From the IMG/VR virus record IMGVR_UViG_3300047560_001299, positions 1-33,452 of that record: DNA of 33,452 nucleotides; one strand, 5' to 3'. Made by a program: the position numbers and the translations under genes. The notes below the pieces were generated by a model. That model was not told the origin of the DNA. It ran no database searches and saw only the letters and a list, made by a program, of their open reading frames with translations. Source of the DNA: a virus. Numbering within the stretch: position 1 is the first letter of the stretch; each line of letters opens with the position of its first letter. Of the stretch, positions 7,209 through 14,899 are shown one piece after another.

Positions 7209-8840
7209 ATGCAAATCAAAAGTGTTTTAATTGTCGGTGGTGGGAGTTCAGGTTGGATGACAGCAGCCGCATTAGTTCGTCAAATACCATCTCTTAAAAT
7301 TACACTGATGGAAGCACCGGGCATTCCAACTATTGGTGTCGGTGAAAGTACAATTGGTCACATCAACAGCTATATGAACGCAGTTGGTCTTAAAGACGAA
7401 GAGTGGATGCCACACTGCAACGCAACATATAAAACATCAATTAAGTTTACTGATTTTAGAGAAGCACCTGGTGAAAAGCCAGATGTATTCCATTATCCAT
7501 TCGGTATATGCGATATTACACATAAACCAAATGGTCCAATGGAATGGTTCTTGTTAAATGCTGGCGACAAAGATGCATGGCCACCACGCTCGTTTGCTGA
7601 ATTTTATCACCCACACGTTGTTATGGCTGATCATAACAAAATGACAAATAATGAAAATTTTGAAATTCGTGGTTTTAATTTCAAATACGATACTGCATAC
7701 CACATGGATGCTGCATTATTTGGTCAATACTTAAAGAATCATGTTTGTATTCCAGAAGGTGTTAACCACATTCTTGATACAATGACAGGCGCAACAAAGG
7801 CCGATGACGGTTCAATCTCAGGTATTATTACTGAAAACAGCGGTACATTAACTGCTGACTTGTATATTGACTGTACTGGTTTCCGTTCACTGTTGTTGGA
7901 AGGTCAAATGGGATCAGAATTTATTTCATTCCACGACACATTGATGAACGACAGAGCCATTGCAACAATTATTCCGTACATTGATACTGAAAATGAAATG
8001 ACTTCTGCTACAAACTGTACTGCATTGGAAGCAGGATGGGCATGGAACATTCCATTGTTTAATCGTATTGGTACAGGGTATGTTTACTCAAGCAAATTTG
8101 CAACTGAGGAAGAAGCTGAAGCACAATTTAGAAAGTACTTAGCAAGCAACCGCATGGACTACCATGGAGAAGGTGCTCAAGAACGTGCAGAACAAGCTGA
8201 ATTAAAGCATATCAAGATTAAGCACGGTACACACAAGCAGGGCTGGATTAAAAATGTTGTAGGCATTGGATTGGCTATGGGCTTTATTGAGCCACTAGAG
8301 TCAACTGGTTTAATGTTAACACACGAGGGTATCATGAAGATTATTGATACACTACAACAGCACGACGGCTTTGTAACTAAATTTGACATTGACACTTACA
8401 ATTTTGCGTTCCATGACCAAATTGTTGGTTTTAAAGACTTTATTTCTTTGCACTACACAATGTCACAACGTCATGACACCCCATATTGGCAATATGTAAC
8501 ACAGGAACTAAGCTATTCACCAGAAATGAATGATTGGGTTCCACGCTTACGCAATGCATATATGGATCTTTCAACTAGAATTTTAACTAATCACGCATAT
8601 GACTTTAATATGGGTGGAGTTATGTATATCGCTGCCGGACAGAACTATAATCCGGTAAATAAGAGATACTTACAAGATGATAATGATAGGTATGGTATGC
8701 GTAATCAATGGAGTGCTGAAGAAAGCACAAAGAATTGGGTCGAATATAGAGACAACGTTTTATTACCAACAATTGAGAAATTACCTACCCATTATGAGTA
8801 TCTAAAAAAACATATTCATATTAAGAATGAGGAGCAATAA
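7209..8840 (+). CDS. Flavin-dependent halogenase (tryptophan halogenase family, VirX1-like)
   Basis: 543 residues, full length for the family. Visible hallmarks are the FAD-binding GGGSSGW at residues 10-16; CNATYK with Lys75, matching the catalytic Lys79 of PrnA; the family motif W277-A-W279-N-I-P282; and GFIEPLESTG at 358-367, which holds the conserved Glu region. Such enzymes use FADH2, O2 and halide to generate HOX, which Lys relays to an aromatic substrate. A viral member from cyanophage Syn10 (VirX1) is an iodinating halogenase with broad substrate range. No flavin reductase is seen here, so reduced flavin would come from the host. The gene lies 31 nt after the adhesin array and is probably expressed with it. 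Substrate and halide are unknown. Confidence 0.9.
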   Translation: MQIKSVLIVGGGSSGWMTAAALVRQIPSLKITLMEAPGIPTIGVGESTIGHINSYMNAVGLKDEEWMPHCNATYKTSIKFTDFREAPGEKPDVFHYPFGICDITHKPNGPMEWFLLNAGDKDAWPPRSFAEFYHPHVVMADHNKMTNNENFEIRGFNFKYDTAYHMDAALFGQYLKNHVCIPEGVNHILDTMTGATKADDGSISGIITENSGTLTADLYIDCTGFRSLLLEGQMGSEFISFHDTLMNDRAIATIIPYIDTENEMTSATNCTALEAGWAWNIPLFNRIGTGYVYSSKFATEEEAEAQFRKYLASNRMDYHGEGAQERAEQAELKHIKIKHGTHKQGWIKNVVGIGLAMGFIEPLESTGLMLTHEGIMKIIDTLQQHDGFVTKFDIDTYNFAFHDQIVGFKDFISLHYTMSQRHDTPYWQYVTQELSYSPEMNDWVPRLRNAYMDLSTRILTNHAYDFNMGGVMYIAAGQNYNPVNKRYLQDDNDRYGMRNQWSAEESTKNWVEYRDNVLLPTIEKLPTHYEYLKKHIHIKNEEQ

Positions 8841-8842
8841 AA

Positions 8843-9364
8843 ATGGCAAGATACGCACTAGTGCATATTAAGGAAACCCGTGTTCAAGGTATCGCGGAAA
8901 ATGAACAAGAACGTTTTGACGTCCACGTTGACAGTGTTTGGCACGAATGCGGACCAGAAGTTCAATTCATGTGGGAATACAACTGGGAAACTGGTGAATT
9001 TAGTCCACCATATAAACCAGAAACTCGTTACGAAGTTGCTCGTAGAGTTGCATATGGTGACGTTGGTTCACAGCTTGATACTATTTTTAAAGCAGTACAA
9101 AATGGTGACACGGACCCGTTGGCTGAATGGGCAGCAAGGATTGAAAAAATTAAGATTTTATTCCCTAAAGACAACCATGAAGCAATGTTAGCAGCTAATG
9201 ATGAGTTATCTAGCAGAGTGGAAGTAATGATTAATTTACATGATGAACACCCAGACGATCCTGCATATAGAATCAAAACACCACAGGAAATGGCTGACGA
9301 GTTGGCAGCAGATTACATGAGTGGAAAATGGGATAACCCAGTTTCTGGTCCATATAAACCATAA
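8843..9364 (+). CDS. Conserved hypothetical phage protein
   Basis: 173 residues, acidic and soluble, with no signal peptide or membrane segment. It begins 2 nt after the halogenase stop; a GAGGAG ribosome binding site lies inside the end of the halogenase gene, so the two are likely translationally coupled. Residues 63-110 contain YEVARRVAYGD, then GSQLDTIFKAVQNG, then a W...I..IK..FPK segment. A similar QLD-containing segment occurs in short proteins and tail-associated proteins of marine phages, but I cannot name a function. Coupling to the halogenase suggests a partner or substrate-handling role, which is inference only. An intrinsic terminator follows. Confidence 0.65.
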   Translation: MARYALVHIKETRVQGIAENEQERFDVHVDSVWHECGPEVQFMWEYNWETGEFSPPYKPETRYEVARRVAYGDVGSQLDTIFKAVQNGDTDPLAEWAARIEKIKILFPKDNHEAMLAANDELSSRVEVMINLHDEHPDDPAYRIKTPQEMADELAADYMSGKWDNPVSGPYKP

Positions 9365-9383
9365 TCCCCACTGGTGAGTTTAC

Positions 9384-9414
9384 AAAAAGGGTAAGTAATA
9401 CACTTACCTTTTTT
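9384..9414 (+). terminator. Intrinsic terminator after the halogenase unit
   Basis: GGTAAGT (9390-9396) pairs with ACTTACC (9402-9408) around a 5-nt loop and is followed by six T residues. An upstream A-run extends the stem against the T-run. It closes the fibre-halogenase transcription unit. The next ATG begins only 8 nt after the T-run. Confidence 0.8.
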
Positions 9415-9421
9415 CATCTTT

Positions 9422-10705
9422 ATGAGCAATTACAATAAACTATTTTCATTCGGTTACCCTAGTTTTACTAAGGACCCAGAGCTTTACTACCACTGCATTA
9501 AAAACTCACATCCTAGATACCGAGCAGAAATATTTGATATCTATTTCTCAGACCCATATCGATACACATACAACGGTGTAGAAAGAATTTACGGTGATGT
9601 GATGGCTGCGCCTCTGGATGAAGCACACATTCAAACGCTACTAAAGATCCAGAAAGAATTTGGTATTGAAATATCATTAACTTTTAACGAAACATATCCT
9701 AATAGGGAGTTAGTTGAAGACATGGATATTATGAATGGTTTTGTAGACCATATTGGTAAGTACTATGAAATGGGTGTACGTTCGTGTACTATTTCACATG
9801 TACATATGATGGCTACTACTATATTACAACGTAATTTCCCAGAAATGCGCTGGAAGAATACTGTAAATCATATCATTACCACTCCACAGCAAGTAGTTGA
9901 TTACCATGCTCTTGGATATGACGTTATTAACTTGGATCGAAGTTTAAACCGTAATATGGATGCACTTGAAGCAATGCAACCAGTTCGTAAAAAGTTTCCC
10001 AATTTAAAACTATCATTGCTAGTAACAGAGGGCTGTATGCCTAACTGTGCATTCAAAGTTGAGCATGATACGATGAATAAAGAAATTGGGTGGAGTTACT
10101 GGGAAAATCATGGCAACATGACATGTAAACGTTGGCGCCATCAGATGTATAACGAACTCCCACGTATTGGTACCGAAATGGTTTGGGCAAATAAAGCTAC
10201 GTTTGAAGAATATAGAAATAAGGTTGACTACTTTAAATTTTCTGGACGCATGATGTCAATGCCAAACAATAGCTATGATCAGAAATTTGTCTGGTCAAAT
10301 ATTGCACACGTCAAAGGACAAAAGTGGGCTGCTGACAATGCAAACCTAAATGGTGTCATTGAATCAGGTGCTCAATATGGCATGGCAAATTATTTTGAAG
10401 AAATAATGGAAAATAATCCAGGAGTTGTTTCTAATTTCCAACCGTTGCGCTATTGTAATGTCAAGTATGAGTCTACTTTTGAAAATGTCGCACAAATTGA
10501 TAGTGAGACTGTATGGACTACTGGTAAAGGAAAGTCACTCAATGCTGTTCTAAAGAATTGTAAGAACGAGTGTTGGGATTGCCACGCATGTGAAAGAACT
10601 TTTGGAGCACCGGACTTTGACAGTCTAATTGAAGTAAACCGCGATGCCCAAGCACTACGTGGACATGCGGATCACTTTAAAGGTATTAAAATAATTACTC
10701 AGTAG
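9422..10705 (+). CDS. Peptidase U32-like TIM-barrel protein with probable Fe-S cluster
   Basis: 427 residues. The fold signature resembles the U32 family (UbiU/UbiV, RlhA, YhbU relatives): NLDRSLNRNMDAL near 170-182, LLVTEGCMPNCAF with C205 and C209, C235 after it, and VDYFKFSGRMMS at 268-279, which matches the family KxxGR segment. A C-terminal cluster C380-x3-C384-x2-C387-x2-C390 is a second likely metal or Fe-S site. U32 proteins of the UbiUV/RlhA type are hydroxylation factors; others were annotated as collagenase-like proteases. There is no radical-SAM CxxxCxxC. The gene directly follows a terminator and has no visible ribosome binding site or late box. Its 3' end overlaps the convergent oxygenase array by 11 nt. 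A role in the modification island is inferred. Confidence 0.6.
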   Translation: MSNYNKLFSFGYPSFTKDPELYYHCIKNSHPRYRAEIFDIYFSDPYRYTYNGVERIYGDVMAAPLDEAHIQTLLKIQKEFGIEISLTFNETYPNRELVEDMDIMNGFVDHIGKYYEMGVRSCTISHVHMMATTILQRNFPEMRWKNTVNHIITTPQQVVDYHALGYDVINLDRSLNRNMDALEAMQPVRKKFPNLKLSLLVTEGCMPNCAFKVEHDTMNKEIGWSYWENHGNMTCKRWRHQMYNELPRIGTEMVWANKATFEEYRNKVDYFKFSGRMMSMPNNSYDQKFVWSNIAHVKGQKWAADNANLNGVIESGAQYGMANYFEEIMENNPGVVSNFQPLRYCNVKYESTFENVAQIDSETVWTTGKGKSLNAVLKNCKNECWDCHACERTFGAPDFDSLIEVNRDAQALRGHADHFKGIKIITQ

Positions 10706-11318
10706 TTTTGGCAAACCAGTTGAAGTTAATATTCAATCTGGTTTTATTAGTTACTGGGCGTGATCCAGAGTGATAATAATCACCATCAAATAATACCATA
10801 CGATTGCGTTTAGGCGGAACCGCACAGAGTACTTTAAAATCATCTTTATTCTTTCTATAATACTCTAATGCCTGGTTGGTTGTTGATCCAACTGGGCATT
10901 TATTATCATAGATATATGTTGGGCCATCGGAGTCATTTAAATACAAAATTGCAGTGTTCATAGCAACATCTGGTTGATCAACGTGTGGTTCAAATGGAGC
11001 ATTAGTAATAGATGTAGTGCTTAGATTTGCTTTAACCCTGGCTAATGATGACATTTTATATCCTAAAGCAAACTCACAATGTGCCATTAGTGGAACAAAC
11101 GCTTCATAAGCAGGCGCTTTAAACTCAAATTGTTCATCAATTTTTTGCAAATATATTAAGCATGAAAATCCGTCATCCCACAGAGCTTCGTCATCACTGT
11201 ACTTGCTCTTATAGGTAGTATCTTTTAAATAAAACCATGGAAAGTCAAAGGACGTTATATCCTGATAAAGTCTTTCAAATAATGGTTCTGGTAAGAAATC
11301 GTCAATAATTTTAATCAT
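10695..11318 (-). CDS. 2OG-Fe(II) oxygenase-like protein, array member 8
   Basis: 207 residues from the ATG at 11318; six more codons to an in-frame ATG at 11336 are unlikely because 11318 makes an ATGA overlap with the preceding gene. The start (MIKIIDDFLP) matches its paralogues. Iron ligands H112-x-D114 and H183 and the 2OG-binding R194 (KTRLNINF) are all present in a double-stranded beta-helix context. The paralogous signature reads DSDGPT here instead of DSDGDT, and an insert of about 20 residues with TTNQALEYYRKNK follows it, so this is the most diverged member of the six-gene subfamily. It is the last gene of the minus-strand unit. Substrate unknown. Confidence 0.85.
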   Translation of the reverse strand: MIKIIDDFLPEPLFERLYQDITSFDFPWFYLKDTTYKSKYSDDEALWDDGFSCLIYLQKIDEQFEFKAPAYEAFVPLMAHCEFALGYKMSSLARVKANLSTTSITNAPFEPHVDQPDVAMNTAILYLNDSDGPTYIYDNKCPVGSTTNQALEYYRKNKDDFKVLCAVPPKRNRMVLFDGDYYHSGSRPVTNKTRLNINFNWFAKTTE

Positions 11319-11905
11319 TTTACGTGAGATGCCCAAGTTGTAATAATATATTTTTCGTTAGATAGTGGCGGATTGCCACGATGTGTATGTGTAAAATCAG
11401 CTGGGCATATTAGAACTCGCCCGGCTTTTGCTTGCACCCTACGTGGATAATAGTGGAACTCAGTCTCACCACCGTCATCAACATCATTAAGGTATAGGAT
11501 CATGGCCAGCATTCTATGCTGATTTTCTAAATCCCCACGCTCATGGTGCCAAACATGGTATCCTCCATTAATTGGTGTCTTTTGCAACCTATATGAATAC
11601 ACTCCATAATTTGTTGAGTATAGAATGTCATAGTGATTAAAATATGCATTTATACAATCAGCAAATGCTCTATTTGCTTCTTGCAAAATATTTGTATTAT
11701 GCAACTGGAATTCCTGTTGCATTTCATCTTGGAAAAAGTAAGTGTCATCCTGCTTTTTAAACTTTTCAACACCCTCTGCTGCTTGCCTACTGCAAGTTAA
11801 TGATGCATTCTGTACATATCTGTAATAGTCAATAACATCGTTGCAAAACTCTTTGCTAACAACATCGTCAAAAATACCAATAAAGTCTTTAATATCTGAT
11901 TTCAT
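11315..11905 (-). CDS. Prolyl-4-hydroxylase-like 2OG-Fe(II) oxygenase, array member 7
   Basis: 196 residues. It belongs to a different subfamily from most of the array: GGYHVWHHERGD gives an HxE type facial triad (H120, E122), followed by MILYLNDVDDGGETEF and FTHTHRGNPP, where H172 or H174 is the distal iron ligand. K185 in NEKYIITTW takes the 2OG-binding position. This arrangement resembles P4H-like oxygenases frequent in cyanophages, which hydroxylate protein side chains in cellular relatives. It starts 7 nt after member 6, the only non-overlapping junction of the array, and ends in an ATGA overlap with member 8. Confidence 0.87.
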   Translation of the reverse strand: MKSDIKDFIGIFDDVVSKEFCNDVIDYYRYVQNASLTCSRQAAEGVEKFKKQDDTYFFQDEMQQEFQLHNTNILQEANRAFADCINAYFNHYDILYSTNYGVYSYRLQKTPINGGYHVWHHERGDLENQHRMLAMILYLNDVDDGGETEFHYYPRRVQAKAGRVLICPADFTHTHRGNPPLSNEKYIITTWASHVK

Positions 11906-11912
11906 GTTTATC

Positions 11913-12527
11913 TCAATAGAAGTTAATATTTAACACATAACGTCTGCGGTTATGTATAGGATTACTAGGTGCATGGAACCTCAAACCATTAAAACACACA
12001 ATCCTACCCTGCTTTGGTGTAACTCGTTCAGCAGTTTTTACAGCATATTCTTTTATACCTGGTTCCCAGAGTTTATCAAACAATATTGTATCACCATCAC
12101 TATCGTTTATATAATACACTAAAGTTTTGTGCATTTCAAAATTATCTACATGGATCTCATTACAGCAATTGCCATCATATCCATATATTGGGGATACACT
12201 TTGGTTATTGACTTTCATACGCATAACACCGTTGACTTTTTCACCAGTTTTTTGCGAGTATCCATCTAATACAGCCATTCCTAACCAATATATAGTTTCA
12301 TCAAAAATTTTACTACGTCTAAAATCATTATAATAGCATAACTTGATCAGTGAATCACTAGGACACATGTTCATGTCTGAAGTTACTGTAACATCCTTAA
12401 AGTACATACCAGCAGTTAAAATGTGGTTGTAATCATTCCACGCAAACTCTGAATCACAGACATAGTCAGCGAGTCTATACTGTGTACGCTTAGGAATTAC
12501 ATCATCTAGTACAATAATATCGTTCAT
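11913..12527 (-). CDS. 2OG-Fe(II) oxygenase-like protein, array member 6
   Basis: 204 residues of the DSDGDT subfamily. H126-x-D128 (EIHVDNF), H185 (RFHAPSNP) and R196 (RRYVLNINF) supply the iron and 2OG ligands. The N-terminal DDVIP motif and the RVTPKQGRIVCFNG segment before the distal His are shared with its paralogues. The central region (residues 100-122) has NCCNE just before the HxD, so Cys121-Cys122 sit near the iron site; that is unusual among the set. The ATG overlaps member 5 by ATGA. Confidence 0.85.
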   Translation of the reverse strand: MNDIIVLDDVIPKRTQYRLADYVCDSEFAWNDYNHILTAGMYFKDVTVTSDMNMCPSDSLIKLCYYNDFRRSKIFDETIYWLGMAVLDGYSQKTGEKVNGVMRMKVNNQSVSPIYGYDGNCCNEIHVDNFEMHKTLVYYINDSDGDTILFDKLWEPGIKEYAVKTAERVTPKQGRIVCFNGLRFHAPSNPIHNRRRYVLNINFY

Positions 12528-13102
12528 ACAAAGTTAAAATTAATAGTGTAGCGTTTAAATGAATTAAGCGGGTTACTTGAGGCATGATATTGTGTCCCAT
12601 CGAATAACACAGCTGACCCACGTTTGGGTGTTATGCGTTGATTAACAGTAAATTTATCAAAAGTCTCACCAGCTCTTTCATTAAAAATAAATGTGTCACC
12701 GTCACTGTTGTCCACGTAATACAATAATACCTTGTGATCATGTTGTTGATCAGTGTGGGCTGAGTTCCACGTATCCTTAGTAAACTCCTTGGATGGGTGT
12801 TGATATAATAAGTTGAATGTAACACGAATTAAATCATTAACTTTAATTCCAGTCAAGTCGTACATATTATCAAAAATTTGCTGTGCGTATGGCATTAGCT
12901 CTTGTACTTCTATTGCATTTTTAATATATGCAGGACACGCATATCCACTTGTATCCATGTTTGTAAAAAACGCTGGCACATTCGATGGGGACTGATATGA
13001 TACAGACTTTCTGTAGTACCATCTAAAGTGTCTTTCATTCACTAAATCAATAAGCCGCTGTTGTGCTGTTAGTGGGATAATGTTATCAAAAACTTGTATC
13101 AT
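12524..13102 (-). CDS. 2OG-Fe(II) oxygenase-like protein, array member 5
   Basis: 192 residues of the DSDGDT subfamily. Ligands are H116-x-D118 (AHTDQQ), H173 (YHASSNP) and R184 (KRYTINFNF). It begins MIQVFDNIIP like the other members, and RITPKRGSAVLFDG precedes the distal His. It has ATGA junctions on both sides. No extra domain is present; the length is typical of a single double-stranded beta-helix enzyme. The substrate cannot be predicted from sequence. Confidence 0.87.
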   Translation of the reverse strand: MIQVFDNIIPLTAQQRLIDLVNERHFRWYYRKSVSYQSPSNVPAFFTNMDTSGYACPAYIKNAIEVQELMPYAQQIFDNMYDLTGIKVNDLIRVTFNLLYQHPSKEFTKDTWNSAHTDQQHDHKVLLYYVDNSDGDTFIFNERAGETFDKFTVNQRITPKRGSAVLFDGTQYHASSNPLNSFKRYTINFNFV

Positions 13103-13707
13103 GCGAAATTAATATTTAAAATTACACGCTCACCGTGATGCATTGGATTCGTGCTAGTATGGTAATGCAGTCCATCAAAGTATGCAATTCTCCCACGCTT
13201 AGGCGCAATACGCTCTTTAATAGTTAATGGTATAAGACTACCATCATGTTCAGGACTCCACTTTTCATTAAAGATGACGGTATCTCCATCACTGTCATTT
13301 ACATAGTATACCAAGACATGATGATTATTATAGAAGTCAATGTGTGGGTAATGCATTGCTGTTTCATCATATTCTGGATTCGGGTTGGGAGTTAGCATAT
13401 TTCCCTTAATGCGAACTAGACGATTTGCTGGGATACCACTAGCTTCAGAAAAATAATCAATAATCATATTACTCATCATGAACATGTCATATGGGTCGTA
13501 CCAAAGTCCATCACGCCAGAACGGCTTTGTCATGCCAGGCGACTCAACATATTTGTATCCCTCTGGCATAATAAATTCGCGTTTTACTTTCTGGCCACCT
13601 AGTGATAAGTTATCCAGGGCAAACCAATAAAATTGGTCATTAAGAAGAGTTGCTTCAATTCTATCAACCAAAGCTGGGGGTAATAAATCATCATACACTT
13701 TAATCAT
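13099..13707 (-). CDS. 2OG-Fe(II) oxygenase-like protein, array member 4
   Basis: 202 residues from the ATG at 13707, chosen because it forms an ATGA overlap with the preceding gene and yields MIKVYDDLLP as in the paralogues; an upstream in-frame ATG at 13713 adds only two residues. Ligands are H122-x-D124 (YPHIDFY), H183 (HYHTSTNP) and R194 (GERVILNINF), with VYYVNDSDGDTVIFNE between. It is a DSDGDT-subfamily member. A long variable segment at residues 40-80 (rich in Met, Trp and Tyr) differs from all neighbours and may set substrate choice. Confidence 0.87.
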   Translation of the reverse strand: MIKVYDDLLPPALVDRIEATLLNDQFYWFALDNLSLGGQKVKREFIMPEGYKYVESPGMTKPFWRDGLWYDPYDMFMMSNMIIDYFSEASGIPANRLVRIKGNMLTPNPNPEYDETAMHYPHIDFYNNHHVLVYYVNDSDGDTVIFNEKWSPEHDGSLIPLTIKERIAPKRGRIAYFDGLHYHTSTNPMHHGERVILNINFA

Positions 13708-14336
13708 GCCCAATTAATCCCAAATGATATTGATAGCCTATTCTTATCAGCAGTCTTGTTTACTGAAATTTCATGGTCCATCCACCCTGGCCAAATTAAT
13801 AAATCGCCAGTAGACGTTTGTACATCGAAATCTGGTATTAACAAGTTCATAGCATTATGGTCTTGATTATGAAAGTATGCAAACTGGTTTGGATCATAAA
13901 ACCCAATCTTTCCAGACTCATCTGGTACATCTAAATAGTATGTACCGCCTAACAAATTCATAGCATGGTGGTGTCTACCTTGATATCCACCTGGGGGATT
14001 TACATTAAACCACATGTTAGTAAAACGCAATGGACGTATATTTTTAAAAACAATCTTTCCATGCTGCTCCAAATGTTCATATCGTTTAGTCACAAACTTA
14101 TTAGCTTCCCTAATAATCATGTCACGGAGTTCATTAAACAATTCATGTGTGTATAAATGTCCCGTAAAGTCATCGTAGAAGTATGTAGTGAACCCAGTGT
14201 GATAAAAGTTTCCCTCTTTTACTGGTGATTCCGCATACATGTCTAACACAAATTTTTTCAACTCGTCATGATTTGATACTCGCGACTCAGTGTTGTGGTA
14301 AATGTGTGATGCAAATGGTTGATAAAACGTGGTCAT
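13704..14336 (-). CDS. Putative 2OG-Fe(II) oxygenase of the 2OG-FeII_Oxy_5 type, array member 3
   Basis: 210 residues with a plan different from its neighbours: MWFNVNPPGGYQGRHHH at 108-124, LLGGTYYLDVP, then TGDLLIWPGWMDHEISVN and NRLSISFGINW at the C-terminus. This matches the phage-rich family in which the first iron ligands read HxH (here H122-x-H124, with H123 between), the distal one is His in SWxxH-type context (H188), and Arg (R200) binds 2OG. It is the only member of this type in the array, joined to both neighbours by ATGA overlaps, so it was recruited rather than duplicated locally. Confidence 0.85.
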   Translation of the reverse strand: MTTFYQPFASHIYHNTESRVSNHDELKKFVLDMYAESPVKEGNFYHTGFTTYFYDDFTGHLYTHELFNELRDMIIREANKFVTKRYEHLEQHGKIVFKNIRPLRFTNMWFNVNPPGGYQGRHHHAMNLLGGTYYLDVPDESGKIGFYDPNQFAYFHNQDHNAMNLLIPDFDVQTSTGDLLIWPGWMDHEISVNKTADKNRLSISFGINWA

Positions 14337-14899
14337 TTGGGTATAAAATTAATGTTTAAAATACAGCGTCTATTATTTGTTGGCCTACTGCTACTGTGGT
14401 AGAGTCGCCCATCAAATACTACGCATCTACCACGCTTGGGCGTTACCTGTTGTTTAATGGTGTATGTTTCTGATTTCTCAGTCTCGTTATAAATGTATGT
14501 ATCACCATCAGAGTCGGTCAAATAATACAGCACAACTAAGTGATTCATTGCCATGTCAGTGTGTGCATTGTTAATTGGGCCATCATTTGACGCAATAGGT
14601 AATTGGAGGAATGCTCGCATTCTAAGTACAGCACCAACATCAAACCCCACTCTTGCGCCTGCTTGATAAAGAACAGGGAGGATATTATAAAAATCAGCAC
14701 CCATGTCAGGCTTAGTTGCACGGTCGTATATTAGGTTAGAAAACCCATAGTGTGTAACTTCTGCTCCTTGATTCTCTGGGTCAGTGTATGTTATATCCTT
14801 TTGAAAATACCATTTATTCTCACCACGGAGAAAATAATATTCAAGGAATTCTTGATGCTGTACTGGAATAATATCGTCAAATACTAGGATATCGTTCAT
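14333..14899 (-). CDS. 2OG-Fe(II) oxygenase-like protein, array member 2
   Basis: 188 residues, the shortest of the DSDGDT subfamily. Ligands are H113-x-D115 (NAHTDMA), H168 (LYHSSSRP) and R178 (RRCILNINF). It begins MNDILVFDDIIP, close to member 6, and has QVTPKRGRCVVFDG before the distal His. It has ATGA junctions with members 1 and 3. All residues needed for Fe(II)/2OG chemistry are present, so it is probably active. Confidence 0.87.
   Translation of the reverse strand: MNDILVFDDIIPVQHQEFLEYYFLRGENKWYFQKDITYTDPENQGAEVTHYGFSNLIYDRATKPDMGADFYNILPVLYQAGARVGFDVGAVLRMRAFLQLPIASNDGPINNAHTDMAMNHLVVLYYLTDSDGDTYIYNETEKSETYTIKQQVTPKRGRCVVFDGRLYHSSSRPTNNRRCILNINFIPK

Noticed and set aside
11319-11336. 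Upstream ATG for oxygenase array member 8
   Set aside because: The ATG at 11318 makes the ATGA overlap used throughout the array and aligns with paralogue N-termini.
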